The notes below the pieces were generated by a model. That model worked only from the letters and a program-made list of their open reading frames with translations. It did not search any database and was not told where the DNA came from. Shown piece by piece: positions 16,874-25,312 of a stretch of 52,463 bases of DNA. The stretch's first letter is position 1; each line of letters opens with the position of its first letter. A program made the translations under genes and the position numbers. Source of the DNA: Lachnospiraceae bacterium (GTDB lineage Bacteria > Bacillota > Clostridia > Lachnospirales > Lachnospiraceae); contig CABJAV010000018.1 of the NCBI GenBank assembly GCA_902363675.1, forward strand, positions 1-52,463, given 5' to 3'.

Positions 16874-18106
16874 TTATATAAACTCGATTGGTAATGCTAC
16901 AAGATTTTCTCTTAAATATGTCTTTTTATCAATCAGACATAAAATAACTCCAAGCCCTCTTTTCTTATCGCTTACCTTATCCAAGACCTGATTGGTTGCA
17001 CCCATACTTGCTTTAGGATTGCCAGACATTTTAATTTCGATCGGGTATAATACTCCATCCTCTTCTATCACAAGATCAATTTCATTTTCACCGGAAGCAT
17101 TTCTGTCCTTGCCCCTGTAATAAAAAATATTAAATCTGTAGTCTTTGCCTTCATTCGTATAGGATTTCAGGATTTCAGACACTACAAATGTCTCAAACAT
17201 ATTTCCTGCAACAGCTGAACATTTCAGTGTATCGGCAGTAAGCCATCTGGTAAGATAACATGCCAGTCCGGTATCCCTGAAATAAAGTTTTGGCGCTTTT
17301 ATTGCCCTTTTAAGTGCACTCGCACTGTACGGCTGGAGCAGGTATACAATTCCGGTTCTTTCCAAAATAGATATCCAGTTCTTGATAGTAGGCTCACTTA
17401 CCCCGACTTCTCCTGCTATATTAGAATAATTGAGAAGTTCTCCTGTCCTTGCAGCAACTGCTGTTAAAAACTTGGTAAATGTAATACCGTCGGCCGCCAC
17501 CAGTTCATTGATATCCCTCTCCAGATAAGTTGCAACATAGGAGGAATAATATTCCTGCCAATCCCTGTCTATAGCATAAAGCTCTGGATAAGATCCTTTG
17601 TGAATGATTTCCCATAAATTTTCATATTTTACAATCTCTTTTTCACGTTCTTTGATATATGCATCGGTAGGGATAAAATGCCTGTTAAATTTTACCCCAT
17701 AAATTTCACGCATGGATAATCCGGTAAGCTCTGAGATCGACACTCTTCCTGCCAACGATTCACTCATGCCTTTCATAAGTTCAAGTTTCTGAGAACCGGA
17801 AAGAATAAACATTCCTCGCTCATCCGATTCATCAACAATCTGCTTGATATCTTCCAGAATACTGCTTTCTTTTTGAACCTCGTCTATAAAAAGCGGCTTT
17901 GGATTGTTTAAGAAAAACAATTTAGGCTCTTCCTTCGCCTGCATTCTTGTCAGCCTGTCATCAAAATTTGCCCGGTTAAAATCCTCGAATTCATGCTTTA
18001 TAAGCGTTGATTTTCCGACCTGTCTGGCTCCTACCAGTAACATGCACTTGCTGGTAGACACTCTTTGTTTCAATATTGGTGTTATCGCTCTTTGTATATA
18101 TGACAT
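16874..18106 (-). CDS. AAA ATPase with DUF4143 and PD-(D/E)XK-like C-terminus
   Basis: A 410-residue protein. The AAA domain (about 20-160) has Walker A VGARQVGKST and Walker B PLFIDEVQK, plus an arginine-finger-like GSQKLELM region. The DUF4143 part contains a winged-helix-like stretch (NIAGEVGVSEPTIKNWIS) and ends with a nuclease-like core: ENEIDLVIEE and YPIEIKMSG give the D and E-x-K residues of the PD-(D/E)XK fold. Families like this are widespread in gut Firmicutes and Bacteroidetes, without an established role. Its promoter and a large palindrome lie directly upstream, and a HipA-like gene follows in overlap. Confidence 0.85.
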   Translation of the reverse strand: MSYIQRAITPILKQRVSTSKCMLLVGARQVGKSTLIKHEFEDFNRANFDDRLTRMQAKEEPKLFFLNNPKPLFIDEVQKESSILEDIKQIVDESDERGMFILSGSQKLELMKGMSESLAGRVSISELTGLSMREIYGVKFNRHFIPTDAYIKEREKEIVKYENLWEIIHKGSYPELYAIDRDWQEYYSSYVATYLERDINELVAADGITFTKFLTAVAARTGELLNYSNIAGEVGVSEPTIKNWISILERTGIVYLLQPYSASALKRAIKAPKLYFRDTGLACYLTRWLTADTLKCSAVAGNMFETFVVSEILKSYTNEGKDYRFNIFYYRGKDRNASGENEIDLVIEEDGVLYPIEIKMSGNPKASMGATNQVLDKVSDKKRGLGVILCLIDKKTYLRENLVALPIEFI

Positions 18107-18118
18107 AATAAGCCTCCG

Positions 18119-18219
18119 GCTAATCTAAAATCTGATTTTATTATAGTCGTTAATATATGCAAAATCAATAAAAATATACCGACTAATCTAAAATCGCATT
18201 TTAGATTAGTCGGTATATT
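18119..18219 (-). promoter_or_regulatory. promoter and 22-bp-arm perfect palindrome of the DUF4143 ATPase gene
   Basis: On the minus strand TTGATT (18163-18168) and TATAAT (18140-18145) are spaced by 17 bases. Directly upstream of the -35 box lies a perfect inverted repeat, arms 18173-18194 and 18198-18219 with a 3-base centre. A third copy of the arm (GATTTTAGATTAG) sits in the leader at 18119-18137. Three copies around one promoter suggest an operator for autoregulation. The palindrome followed by TTTTTATTGATTTT could also end the upstream transcript. Confidence 0.65.
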
Positions 18220-18224
18220 TCAAA

Positions 18225-18350
18225 ACACACAAACTGTATATCCATATTCCCATCAATTACAGCCTTTACGCCCTGTCCCGGAACCATGGCAAAATCCGTG
18301 GTAAAGGCTACCCCTTGTGCTTCTGTATCAATTTGTATTACCTTAATAAC
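18225..18350 (-). pseudogene. fragment of a heavy-metal P-type ATPase (nucleotide-binding domain)
   Basis: Behind the MATE stop one frame reads without interruption ...EAQGVAFTTDFAMVPGQ followed by GVKAVIDGNM. This resembles the region of copper-type P1B ATPases usually written DFEAIPGxGVKA-x-IDGK, in the ATP-binding domain. About 45 codons survive, without start, phosphorylation motif or membrane helices. It ends at the palindrome of the ATPase gene, so that unit may have been inserted into or beside the old gene. The match is by eye. Confidence 0.4.
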
Positions 18351-18351
18351 T

Positions 18352-19725
18352 TTACTGCATATTTAACTTATGTGACGGCCTATAGAACATCGTCGCAATA
18401 AAAATCAATACCGCCGTTGTCGCCAGGCTGATCGGATACGCCATCATAATGGTTGTGAATGTTTTATGCTGTGGAAATACCGCGAATATCCAAAAAAATC
18501 GAACACCGCATACACCGATGATCGTAAGGATTGCCGGCACCAGTGAGATTCCAAAACCGCGCAGGTAACCAGACAGATTTTCATAAAGCATACTGAATAT
18601 ATATGCAGAAAATACCACCAGAAGTCTTGTATATCCAATGCTGATTACCTGCGGATCATCGTTGAATATGGAAAGCAGAACCTTACCTGATAAAAGCACC
18701 AGAATAATTGTTGCCGCAGTCGCGATAAAATCCTCGACAATACACAAAAACAGCACTTTCCGACACCGTTTCAACTGCCCTGCACCATAATTTTGTCCGG
18801 TAAATGTGGTACATGCCTGACTGAATGAATTCAGCATATAGTATGCAAAAATCTCTATGTTAAATGCCGCGCTTGAAGCTGCAATTACGACTGTTCCCAG
18901 ACTGTTGATTGCTGCCTGAATGACAATATTTGCAATTGAAAAAACGGCACTCTGTACGCCTGCCGGCAGTCCGATTCTTATAATGCGTCCAAAGACATTT
19001 CCATCAAACCGCAGTTCCTCTTTTCGTATCCGAATCGCCTGATCCGTTTTGACAAGTTTTATAAAAAGGAATACCGAACTTACTGCATTGGCAATCACCG
19101 TCGCAATTGCTACTCCGTTTACCGTCATCTTCAGCACAATTACAAAAAACAGGTTCAGGGCAACATTCAACACACCGGATACCGCCAACGCTTCGAGTGG
19201 CATCTTCGTCTCTCCAATGCTTCGGAAAATTGCCGCCTCAAAGTTGTAAAGTAAAATTACCGGCATTCCCAAAAGATAGATGCGAATATACAATAACGCA
19301 TACGGAAATACATCTTCCGGCACATTCAGCACCTGCAGAAGATTCCCGATAAATAACTCTCCAAACAATGTTACCAACAGACCACAGACGACTGCCGTGA
19401 TCACGGAAGTATGTACTGCTTTATGTATCGTTTTCTCATCGCCCTTGCCAATTGCATTGGCAATCACGACATTTGCACCCAGGGCGATTCCAATAAAAAA
19501 GTTAAGCAGCAGACCGATGATCGGGCTGTTGGCTCCGACTGCCGCTACTGCTACGGTTTTGGCTTTTCCTGTAAAATTACCCACAATTGCGAGATCTGAT
19601 GCATTAAACAATTGCTCCAGAATTCCTGTCGCTGCAACCGGAAGTGCATATTGTATGATTTTGTTCCAGATGGAACCGTTTAACATATCCATTTTCGATT
19701 TCATCCGCTTCGTTTCCTTTTCCAA
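18352..19725 (-). CDS. MATE family efflux transporter
   Basis: 457 residues, about twelve membrane helices. Typical N-terminal MATE features are NGSIWNKIIQYALPVAATG and EQLFNASDLAIVGNF; the middle has GLPAGVQSAVFSIANIV, the start of the second half. The gene is 87 bases behind degV on the same strand and probably starts with MEKETKRMK or the nearby MKSKMD. Substrate unknown. It is only distantly like the 14313 gene, so it is not a recent duplicate. Confidence 0.92.
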   Translation of the reverse strand: MEKETKRMKSKMDMLNGSIWNKIIQYALPVAATGILEQLFNASDLAIVGNFTGKAKTVAVAAVGANSPIIGLLLNFFIGIALGANVVIANAIGKGDEKTIHKAVHTSVITAVVCGLLVTLFGELFIGNLLQVLNVPEDVFPYALLYIRIYLLGMPVILLYNFEAAIFRSIGETKMPLEALAVSGVLNVALNLFFVIVLKMTVNGVAIATVIANAVSSVFLFIKLVKTDQAIRIRKEELRFDGNVFGRIIRIGLPAGVQSAVFSIANIVIQAAINSLGTVVIAASSAAFNIEIFAYYMLNSFSQACTTFTGQNYGAGQLKRCRKVLFLCIVEDFIATAATIILVLLSGKVLLSIFNDDPQVISIGYTRLLVVFSAYIFSMLYENLSGYLRGFGISLVPAILTIIGVCGVRFFWIFAVFPQHKTFTTIMMAYPISLATTAVLIFIATMFYRPSHKLNMQ

Positions 19726-19812
19726 AATATATCACCTTTTCTAAATGGATTGCGTTTTCCTTTTCTTTTAACCCTCGCAAATCATATACGTTTTGCCGTT
19801 GGAAATATTGCA

Positions 19813-20661
19813 TTATTTTGATATAAATAAAACGCCAAGCGTACCCGGACCACAATGTGAAGAAATCACACCTCCCGCTCTCGTTTCTATAATATCCTTG
19901 AAAATGCCAAGCGAAGCGATATAATCTCTGACCTCATCAACAATCTTTTCATCACATTCGGAATATGTGATAAAGACCCTGTCCGGCATTGCATTTTTCA
20001 TATCATTCTCTAAATCTCTGGCGTAATTCTTTATAACCTTGCCGATTTTGCCGCGGTACTTTTTGCTTGCATCCATTTTCCCGTCTTTGACAACAATCAT
20101 AGGATGAAGTGCCAACGCTCCACCGATTAACGCAGAAACAGCACTACATCTGCCTCCCCTGTAAAGATATACAAGCGTATCGACCACAAAACTTGCCCGG
20201 ACCTTTGGAATTAATTCTGAAATTCTATTTCTGATTTCTTCACGCGATTTTCCGTCTGCCGCCATAATTGCAGCTTCCACGACAAGCAGACCGATTCCCG
20301 TTGACAAATTTCTCGAATCAATTACCGTAACCGCATCTTCTGCTTCCAGTTCTTCTGCCGCCATCCGAATTACATTCCCGGATGTTGACATCTCGCCGGA
20401 TATCGAGAAGCAGATAATTTCCCTGCCTGCCTCGATATAGGGACGCATAATGTTCATAGCCGTCTCTATGGATGGTGCCGAAGTCTTCGGTGTCGTCTTA
20501 TTTTCATCCGCCCATTTATATAAGGCAGATATATCAATTGCCGGGCCATCTTCTAATTCTTCGTTTCCTTTTACAATATGTAAAGGAATAATATCGATAT
20601 CGTATTTCTCTAAAACTTCCTGTGACAGATCGCATGTGCTGTCAGATATAATTTTTATCAT
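19813..20661 (-). CDS. DegV family fatty-acid-binding protein
   Basis: 282 residues, the normal size of DegV/FakB proteins. It begins IKIISDSTCDLSQEVLEKYD with the family SDST motif, has EMSTSGNVIRMA and VIDSRNLSTGIGLLV at the lipid-binding cleft, and later YLYRGGRCSAVSALIGG. Such proteins hold a fatty acid for phosphorylation by FakA. No fakA is nearby, so this is a stand-alone binding protein. It lies between the HxlR fragment and the MATE gene. Confidence 0.9.
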   Translation of the reverse strand: MIKIISDSTCDLSQEVLEKYDIDIIPLHIVKGNEELEDGPAIDISALYKWADENKTTPKTSAPSIETAMNIMRPYIEAGREIICFSISGEMSTSGNVIRMAAEELEAEDAVTVIDSRNLSTGIGLLVVEAAIMAADGKSREEIRNRISELIPKVRASFVVDTLVYLYRGGRCSAVSALIGGALALHPMIVVKDGKMDASKKYRGKIGKVIKNYARDLENDMKNAMPDRVFITYSECDEKIVDEVRDYIASLGIFKDIIETRAGGVISSHCGPGTLGVLFISK

Positions 20662-20703
20662 TTTAATACTTCCAAAACTCCTTCTATAAATCCATAATCG
20701 ACT

Positions 20704-20913
20704 CTACTGTGCACATTTATCTCTACCTTCACAAGTCTCTGTATTTTGATCTGACTGCGTCGAAATATAATACTGCCCCCAACTACACAGTGAATTCAAT
20801 ACAGGTTCTAAGGTTCTTCCGAATTCCGTAAGGGAATACTCCGTCTTTGGCGGAATGACAGGGTAAACTTTCCGATTCACAAGACCGTCCTTTTCCAACT
20901 CTCTGAGTTGCTG
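20704..20913 (-). pseudogene. HxlR-type regulator, N-terminus missing
   Basis: The frame QQLRELEKDGLVNRKVYP followed by VIPPKTEYSLTEFGRTLEP is the second half of the HxlR winged helix (recognition helix end, wing and dimer helix). An in-frame TAG precedes QQ, and the N-terminal half of the winged helix is gone. No ATG start exists; the first possible start is a TTG at 20898. The remnant is divergent to the nitroreductase gene, the usual partner of HxlR regulators, so it probably once controlled it. Confidence 0.7.
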
Positions 20914-20995
20914 CTACAATTATAGTACGGGTCGACCATATTTACAACACAAATACACAATACAAACGAAATCAAAACCTAAGGAGAATAAAATT

Positions 20996-21511
20996 ATGAA
21001 CTTTTTAGAACTTGCTGAAAAAAGATATTCTGTAAGAGATTATGCAGACAAAAATGTAGAAGAAGAAAAACTCAAAAAAATTCTTGCTGCCGCTCACGCT
21101 GCACCGACGGCTGCCAATCTTCAGCCGGTCAGACTTTTGGTGCTCCAAACGAAAGAACAGCTTGCAAAACTGGAAAAATCTGCAAATATCTATCATGCAC
21201 CATTGGCAATCGTTGTATGTTCCGACACAGAAAAAGCATGGACGCGACCATATGATGGCAAACAGACAACAGACATTGACGCCTCCATTATAACCGATCA
21301 TATGATGCTGGAAGCGACCGACCTTGATCTGGGTTCCGTATGGATTGGAATTTTTAAACCGGACGTAATCAAAGAGGAATTCCATCTGCCAGCTCATCTG
21401 GAGCCAATCAGCATTCTAGCAATTGGCTATGTTGAAAGTTCTCCTGCAAATTTACATGACCATCTGGCTACAAGACTTTCTTTGGACGAACTGGTACTGA
21501 AAATCTTTTAA
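20996..21511 (+). CDS. nitroreductase family FMN oxidoreductase
   Basis: A 171-residue protein on the opposite strand to all its neighbours. It starts MNFLELAEKRYSVRDYADK, where RYSVRDY holds the FMN phosphate, has PTAANLQPVRLLV (flavin contact) and near the end GSVWIGIFKPD and LAIGYVESSPA. Length fits the short NfsB-like branch. It probably reduces quinones, nitro compounds or flavin with NAD(P)H; the true substrate is unknown. CCTAAGGAG lies eleven bases before the ATG. The HxlR regulator next to it is broken, so its control may be lost. A terminator follows. Confidence 0.92.
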   Translation: MNFLELAEKRYSVRDYADKNVEEEKLKKILAAAHAAPTAANLQPVRLLVLQTKEQLAKLEKSANIYHAPLAIVVCSDTEKAWTRPYDGKQTTDIDASIITDHMMLEATDLDLGSVWIGIFKPDVIKEEFHLPAHLEPISILAIGYVESSPANLHDHLATRLSLDELVLKIF

Positions 21512-21541
21512 GAAACAAATGACATAAGAGTTCCATCTATC

Positions 21542-21580
21542 AACATCCCTGCCCTTTAATCTTTAAGGGGCAGAGATGTT
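21542..21580 (+). terminator. intrinsic terminator of the nitroreductase gene
   Basis: AACATCcCTGCCC and GGGGCAGaGATGTT form a long stem with a TTTAATCTTTAA loop, followed by CTATCGTTATTCTTT. It lies 30 bases after the nitroreductase stop and 30 before the end of the opposing zinc-ribbon gene, so it may serve both directions. Confidence 0.7.
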
Positions 21581-21610
21581 CTATCGTTATTCTTTATAAT
21601 AAACAAAATC

Positions 21611-22006
21611 TTATTCGTCCAATTCCATATTACAGGTTATCAACCGACTTAATTTTTTTAGTTCTTCATAATCATACCCAATATTTTTTAATTGTGCCTG
21701 TACTTCCCTTTGTGACAGAATCTTTCTCGGTTTATATATATATTTAGCACCTTTTTTTATCCAGACTAAGCGCAAAATTCTCCATGCAATTTCTGTATCA
21801 ACGTATTCCTTCATATCCACACCATCTAACTCTGGCGCAATTGTATGTAATACATCTAAATTTCCATCACAATATGACATCAGTATTTCATATTTTGTGA
21901 GTTCATCATCACACCGATATTCATTAAAGCAACACGGACAAATCGTTCCCACATCTATTTTTTCATTCATCGCAAAGCCGCATATTTTACAAATATATTT
22001 CTTCAT
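21611..22006 (-). CDS. hypothetical protein with an N-terminal zinc ribbon
   Basis: 131 residues. The first 30 residues have two Cys pairs (KYICKICGF and ICPCCFNEY), a rubredoxin/zinc-ribbon-type site. The rest is a charged helical domain (YVDTEIAWRILRLVWIKKGAKY) with no known match. There is an AGGAGG-type site before the ATG (AAGGAGGAATAT). It is encoded as a single gene, convergent with the nitroreductase. Function unknown; a role in binding nucleic acid or protein is only a guess. Confidence 0.65.
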   Translation of the reverse strand: MKKYICKICGFAMNEKIDVGTICPCCFNEYRCDDELTKYEILMSYCDGNLDVLHTIAPELDGVDMKEYVDTEIAWRILRLVWIKKGAKYIYKPRKILSQREVQAQLKNIGYDYEELKKLSRLITCNMELDE

Positions 22007-22121
22007 ACTATATTCCTCCTTATTTTCTTGTTAAATTTCACCATTCGTTCAAGAAACTTTTTGCCATGTTATAATATTCTTTTTTGCTTGACTACGTCCC
22101 ATAAAACTTCGACGCTGTCCT

Positions 22122-23765
22122 TTACCGCTCTCCGAATGCCAGTAATGCAGCACCTATCGCACCACAAAGCTGTGCTTCTTTTGGTACATACACCTGCGCA
22201 CCCAGCTTGTCTGATAATTCTTTCACAACGCCCTGGTTCTGTGCCACACCGCCGGTCATAATATATGCCGGCTCGCCGCCAAGCCGCTTGACAAGGGATG
22301 AGGTCTTTCCAGCGACAGATGCATTCAGTCCATGGATGATGTCCTCCGGTGCCGTGTTATCTGCCACCAGTGAGACAACCTCTGACTCTGCAAATACCGT
22401 ACACATACTCGAGATTGTCACCTCATTTTTCCACTGCAGCCCCAGCTCACTCATCTCCGGAAGCGTAAGTTCCAGCGTCTTTGCCATCATATCAAGGAAA
22501 CGTCCCGTTCCGGCAGCACATTTATCATTCATAACAAAATTCACAACATTTCCGTTCTCATCGATGCGGATTACCTTGGAATCCTGCCCGCCAATATCAA
22601 TCACCGTACGCGCGTCAGGGAACAGATAATGCGCTCCTTTTGCGTGACAGGTAATCTCCGTTGCCGATGCATCCGAAAGTCCTACGGTTTCACGTCCGTA
22701 TCCGGTCGTGACGACGGCATCAAGGTCCTCTCTTTTTAAACCTGCAGATTCCAATGCTGCAGCCAGCGCTTTTTCTGCACCGGAAGCAGCACCTGCACCT
22801 GTAGGCAGAATAACGGAGCTGACAATCTTCTTCTCCCGGTCTAATATTACAGCATCTGTACTTGTGGAACCGCTGTCCACACCGGCAATATAATGAATAT
22901 TTTCTGATTTCTTTATCTGGTTTGCACCGGCGCCTATTGTTTCAGCAAAGGCGTCGATTCTGGTATGCAGCTGTCCGCTGGATTGTGGTGTGCAGTCTGT
23001 TTCAATCTTCAAAAGTGTTTCCTCCTTTTGCGCTCTCATATGTCGGTACGCAAATCCATAATAATCGCAAAATTTAATGGTATGACAAATGGTTCCTACC
23101 GCAGTGTCATCCGGCTCCTCAATGCGAAACTGCATCCGCATACAACTCCTGTGCTGATTTAACAATGCCGAAGCATAAGCCGTATCAGCCCAGCACTCCG
23201 GCGCGGGCATCAGCATTCTTCTTCCTGTACAGGTATCATCCTGAACCGGAAGTGGCATGCGCTGCTCAATCATCTCTTTCAATAATGTGCCGCCATGTGC
23301 CCCGATCAGCCGGACATGAGGCTCTGTTATTGTCTGCTGCTCGGCTTCCCTGATACCGCTCTTCCATGCATGTAATGCTTTGTCCGGATTAAAATTTTCC
23401 CCGGTCAAAGCCAAAAGTTCCGTTTGCAGCCGCTGCAATTCCCTTTCCAAAAGAGAGACCGAAGACGCTGTATTCTTATGTGGCAGTGAAAGCAGGAATA
23501 AAAATTCCATATTTCCCTGATGCCAGAGCACATCATAAATGCGCCGGCATACATCACAGCAGTCCACCAGAAGAAGCCTGCGGATATCCCTCTTCATAAC
23601 TTCCTCAATCAAAGCCTTTCCGTACCCACAAAGATTCGGATGCGTACAGCTCTCCGCACACTCAAAATTGGTGGGAGCCGGGTCAAGCCGTTCGGTTGGC
23701 TGATCAAACCCCGAAAAGATTTCTTTAGGGGTATATTTGCAGACATAATAAATTGTATTATCCAT
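22122..23765 (-). CDS. 2-hydroxyacyl-CoA dehydratase-type fusion: HgdB-like domain plus activase
   Basis: From ATG 23765 (MDNTIYYVCKYTPKE; the longer frame to 23795 has no ribosome site) the protein has 547 residues. Residues 1 to about 275 look like a 2-hydroxyglutaryl-CoA dehydratase D-type component, with ESCTHPNLCGYGKAL, LLLVDCCDVC and CHTIKFCDYYGFAY giving possible Fe-S Cys ligands. From about 290 comes an ASKHA activase: YIAGVDSGSTSTDAV, DIGGQDSKVI, and the two Cys of the bridging [4Fe-4S] cluster in NDKCAAGTGR and SSMCTVFAESE. Activases inject low-potential electrons with ATP. Fusing them to a D-like domain is uncommon in classical systems. The start overlaps the stop of the HgdB-like gene by 8 bases. 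Confidence 0.85.
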   Translation of the reverse strand: MDNTIYYVCKYTPKEIFSGFDQPTERLDPAPTNFECAESCTHPNLCGYGKALIEEVMKRDIRRLLLVDCCDVCRRIYDVLWHQGNMEFLFLLSLPHKNTASSVSLLERELQRLQTELLALTGENFNPDKALHAWKSGIREAEQQTITEPHVRLIGAHGGTLLKEMIEQRMPLPVQDDTCTGRRMLMPAPECWADTAYASALLNQHRSCMRMQFRIEEPDDTAVGTICHTIKFCDYYGFAYRHMRAQKEETLLKIETDCTPQSSGQLHTRIDAFAETIGAGANQIKKSENIHYIAGVDSGSTSTDAVILDREKKIVSSVILPTGAGAASGAEKALAAALESAGLKREDLDAVVTTGYGRETVGLSDASATEITCHAKGAHYLFPDARTVIDIGGQDSKVIRIDENGNVVNFVMNDKCAAGTGRFLDMMAKTLELTLPEMSELGLQWKNEVTISSMCTVFAESEVVSLVADNTAPEDIIHGLNASVAGKTSSLVKRLGGEPAYIMTGGVAQNQGVVKELSDKLGAQVYVPKEAQLCGAIGAALLAFGER

Positions 23766-25026
23766 TTCGTTTCTCCAACATTTCCAAAAAAGCATTTAAC
23801 CTTGTGGCAGTCTGTCCGTCTGAGGCATTGCGACGGTCGCAACCGTCCCCGTTCAAAATCAAGGTCGGAAAACCTGCCGCATCCAATTCCCGCTTGAATA
23901 TTGCAGAAAGCCCCATGGTCTGTTTGCAACCCCAGTGACAGAAGCAGACGACACCGTCCACATGCAGGGAACGGGCTGCCTCCAAAGCTGTTTCCACCCG
24001 CTTTTCTCCACTATTCCACCGACTGTATACCAGCCGGTGCGCCATACTTTCATAAGGATGTTCCGGATCCATATTCACCAGACTTTCAAAATTCATGTCG
24101 CAGCTGACAACCTGACAATTTTCATTGCAATTAAAAAGCTGGCGTACCGGTTCTTGCCAGTTCGGCATAGTATGCAGCCAGAGAATCCGGATTCCATGCG
24201 AAGCAGGGGCTTTCTTCAAATCTTTCAACAGCTCATCCGCATACCGGTAAGCTTCCTTCGTGCCCAAAGCATTGTGCGACATATAAACCTCATACAATTC
24301 CGATGCGACATCGTTTGGCAGCGTCCGGCCACTCTTTTCTTTCTGGCACTCCCTGAGTAGTGAAATCGTCTTTTGCGACCGGGCAACGGTTTCTTTCAGC
24401 AAGGACTCATCCAGTTTTTTCCCTGTATGTTCTTCCAGAAAATCTTTCAGTTCCCGCAGTTCATTTGCCACATAAGCAACACAGTCCTCGCTCTGCTCGG
24501 GTGGCACATCGACATAAAACTGAGGAATGCCATAATAATCAGCCAGTTCCCGGAATGTCAGGTTATTGGCATCGCACACCAGCGATGTATTTACGATAAA
24601 CTTTGGTGCCGGCAGAACCCCTGCATAGGCGCTGCCCAACAGTATTTTATGATAAGAGCAATAGGATTCTGCAATTCCCTCCGCTTCAGCTGCCTCCGCA
24701 AAAGCCGACTCCGCATAGGCTCCATTGATAAAGCAGGAATACAATTCGGCGCACATAGGTGTCACCGACATAGTCTCTAACAGTTCACACGGCATAAGTA
24801 CGCTGACTAATGCCGCCCGTTCCGGATGGGAAAGCATAGTCTGTACCGTTTTGTTCACATACTGTGCCGAAAACTGGCGGGATGGCGGCAGCTCATGGGT
24901 TGGAGCCAGGCGAAGTTTGAGTCCATAAGCACGGTAACTGGCCAAAAGCAGTGCACGGGCCCGCTCCGGATGCTCCGGTGTAATTTTATTGATGTATTTT
25001 CCAAATTGTTCAACAATATTCGGCAT
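23758..25026 (-). CDS. 2-hydroxyacyl-CoA dehydratase family protein (HgdB-like)
   Basis: 422 residues from ATG 25026 (MPNIVEQFGKYINK), chosen because AAAGGAGA stands about nine bases before it; two upstream in-frame ATGs have no such site. The two-lobed HgdB/FldC/BcrC fold is shown by VNTSLVCDANNLTFRELADY, DVPPEQSEDCVAYVANELREL and GVVCFCHWGCKQTMG. Cys in ESYCSYHK, SLVCDANN and CFCHWGC may hold a [4Fe-4S] or a double-cubane cluster. With the downstream fusion activase it forms a two-gene ATP-driven reductase. The substrate is not known: either an acyl-CoA dehydration or, as in the double-cubane proteins, reduction of a small molecule. Confidence 0.85.
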   Translation of the reverse strand: MPNIVEQFGKYINKITPEHPERARALLLASYRAYGLKLRLAPTHELPPSRQFSAQYVNKTVQTMLSHPERAALVSVLMPCELLETMSVTPMCAELYSCFINGAYAESAFAEAAEAEGIAESYCSYHKILLGSAYAGVLPAPKFIVNTSLVCDANNLTFRELADYYGIPQFYVDVPPEQSEDCVAYVANELRELKDFLEEHTGKKLDESLLKETVARSQKTISLLRECQKEKSGRTLPNDVASELYEVYMSHNALGTKEAYRYADELLKDLKKAPASHGIRILWLHTMPNWQEPVRQLFNCNENCQVVSCDMNFESLVNMDPEHPYESMAHRLVYSRWNSGEKRVETALEAARSLHVDGVVCFCHWGCKQTMGLSAIFKRELDAAGFPTLILNGDGCDRRNASDGQTATRLNAFLEMLEKRNG

Positions 25027-25246
25027 ACAAAATGTCTCCTTTATTTCGTCCTTCATGGCTTTTCCTATTTTTATCAGTATAAGGATTTTGTGAATGCGCT
25101 GCTCCGTTGCAGCTTCAGTGATATTTTTCTGCAAAGTCTGACGGAATTTGCCCTAGACAAATGGCTTAAGAACACAGATGATATAATGGAACGATATCGT
25201 TTGGTTTCATCTATATGTGAAAATGCTTTTATAAATCACTAAAATG

Positions 25247-25288
25247 TAGAAGATTGTTCTTTATTGTTCCAATATTGGACAATCTTCT
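25247..25288 (-). terminator. possible terminator behind the PF09820 ATPase gene
   Basis: AGAAGATTGT and ACAATCTTCT pair perfectly over 10 bp with a 22-base loop that has a smaller pairing (CAATATTGG). It lies 25 bases behind the stop of the 25313 gene and ahead of the HgdB-like gene. It is AT-rich and its T-run is weak, so terminator strength is doubtful. Confidence 0.4.
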
Positions 25289-25312
25289 CAAATAGTCCAT
25301 ATGTCATAATTA

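Noticed and set aside
25027..25242. Plus-strand gene tail opposite the HgdB-like start region
   Set aside because: A frame ending ERYRLVSSICENAFINH runs here to TAA at 25240-25242, but it is antisense to the gene start, has no own start or match and is likely noise.
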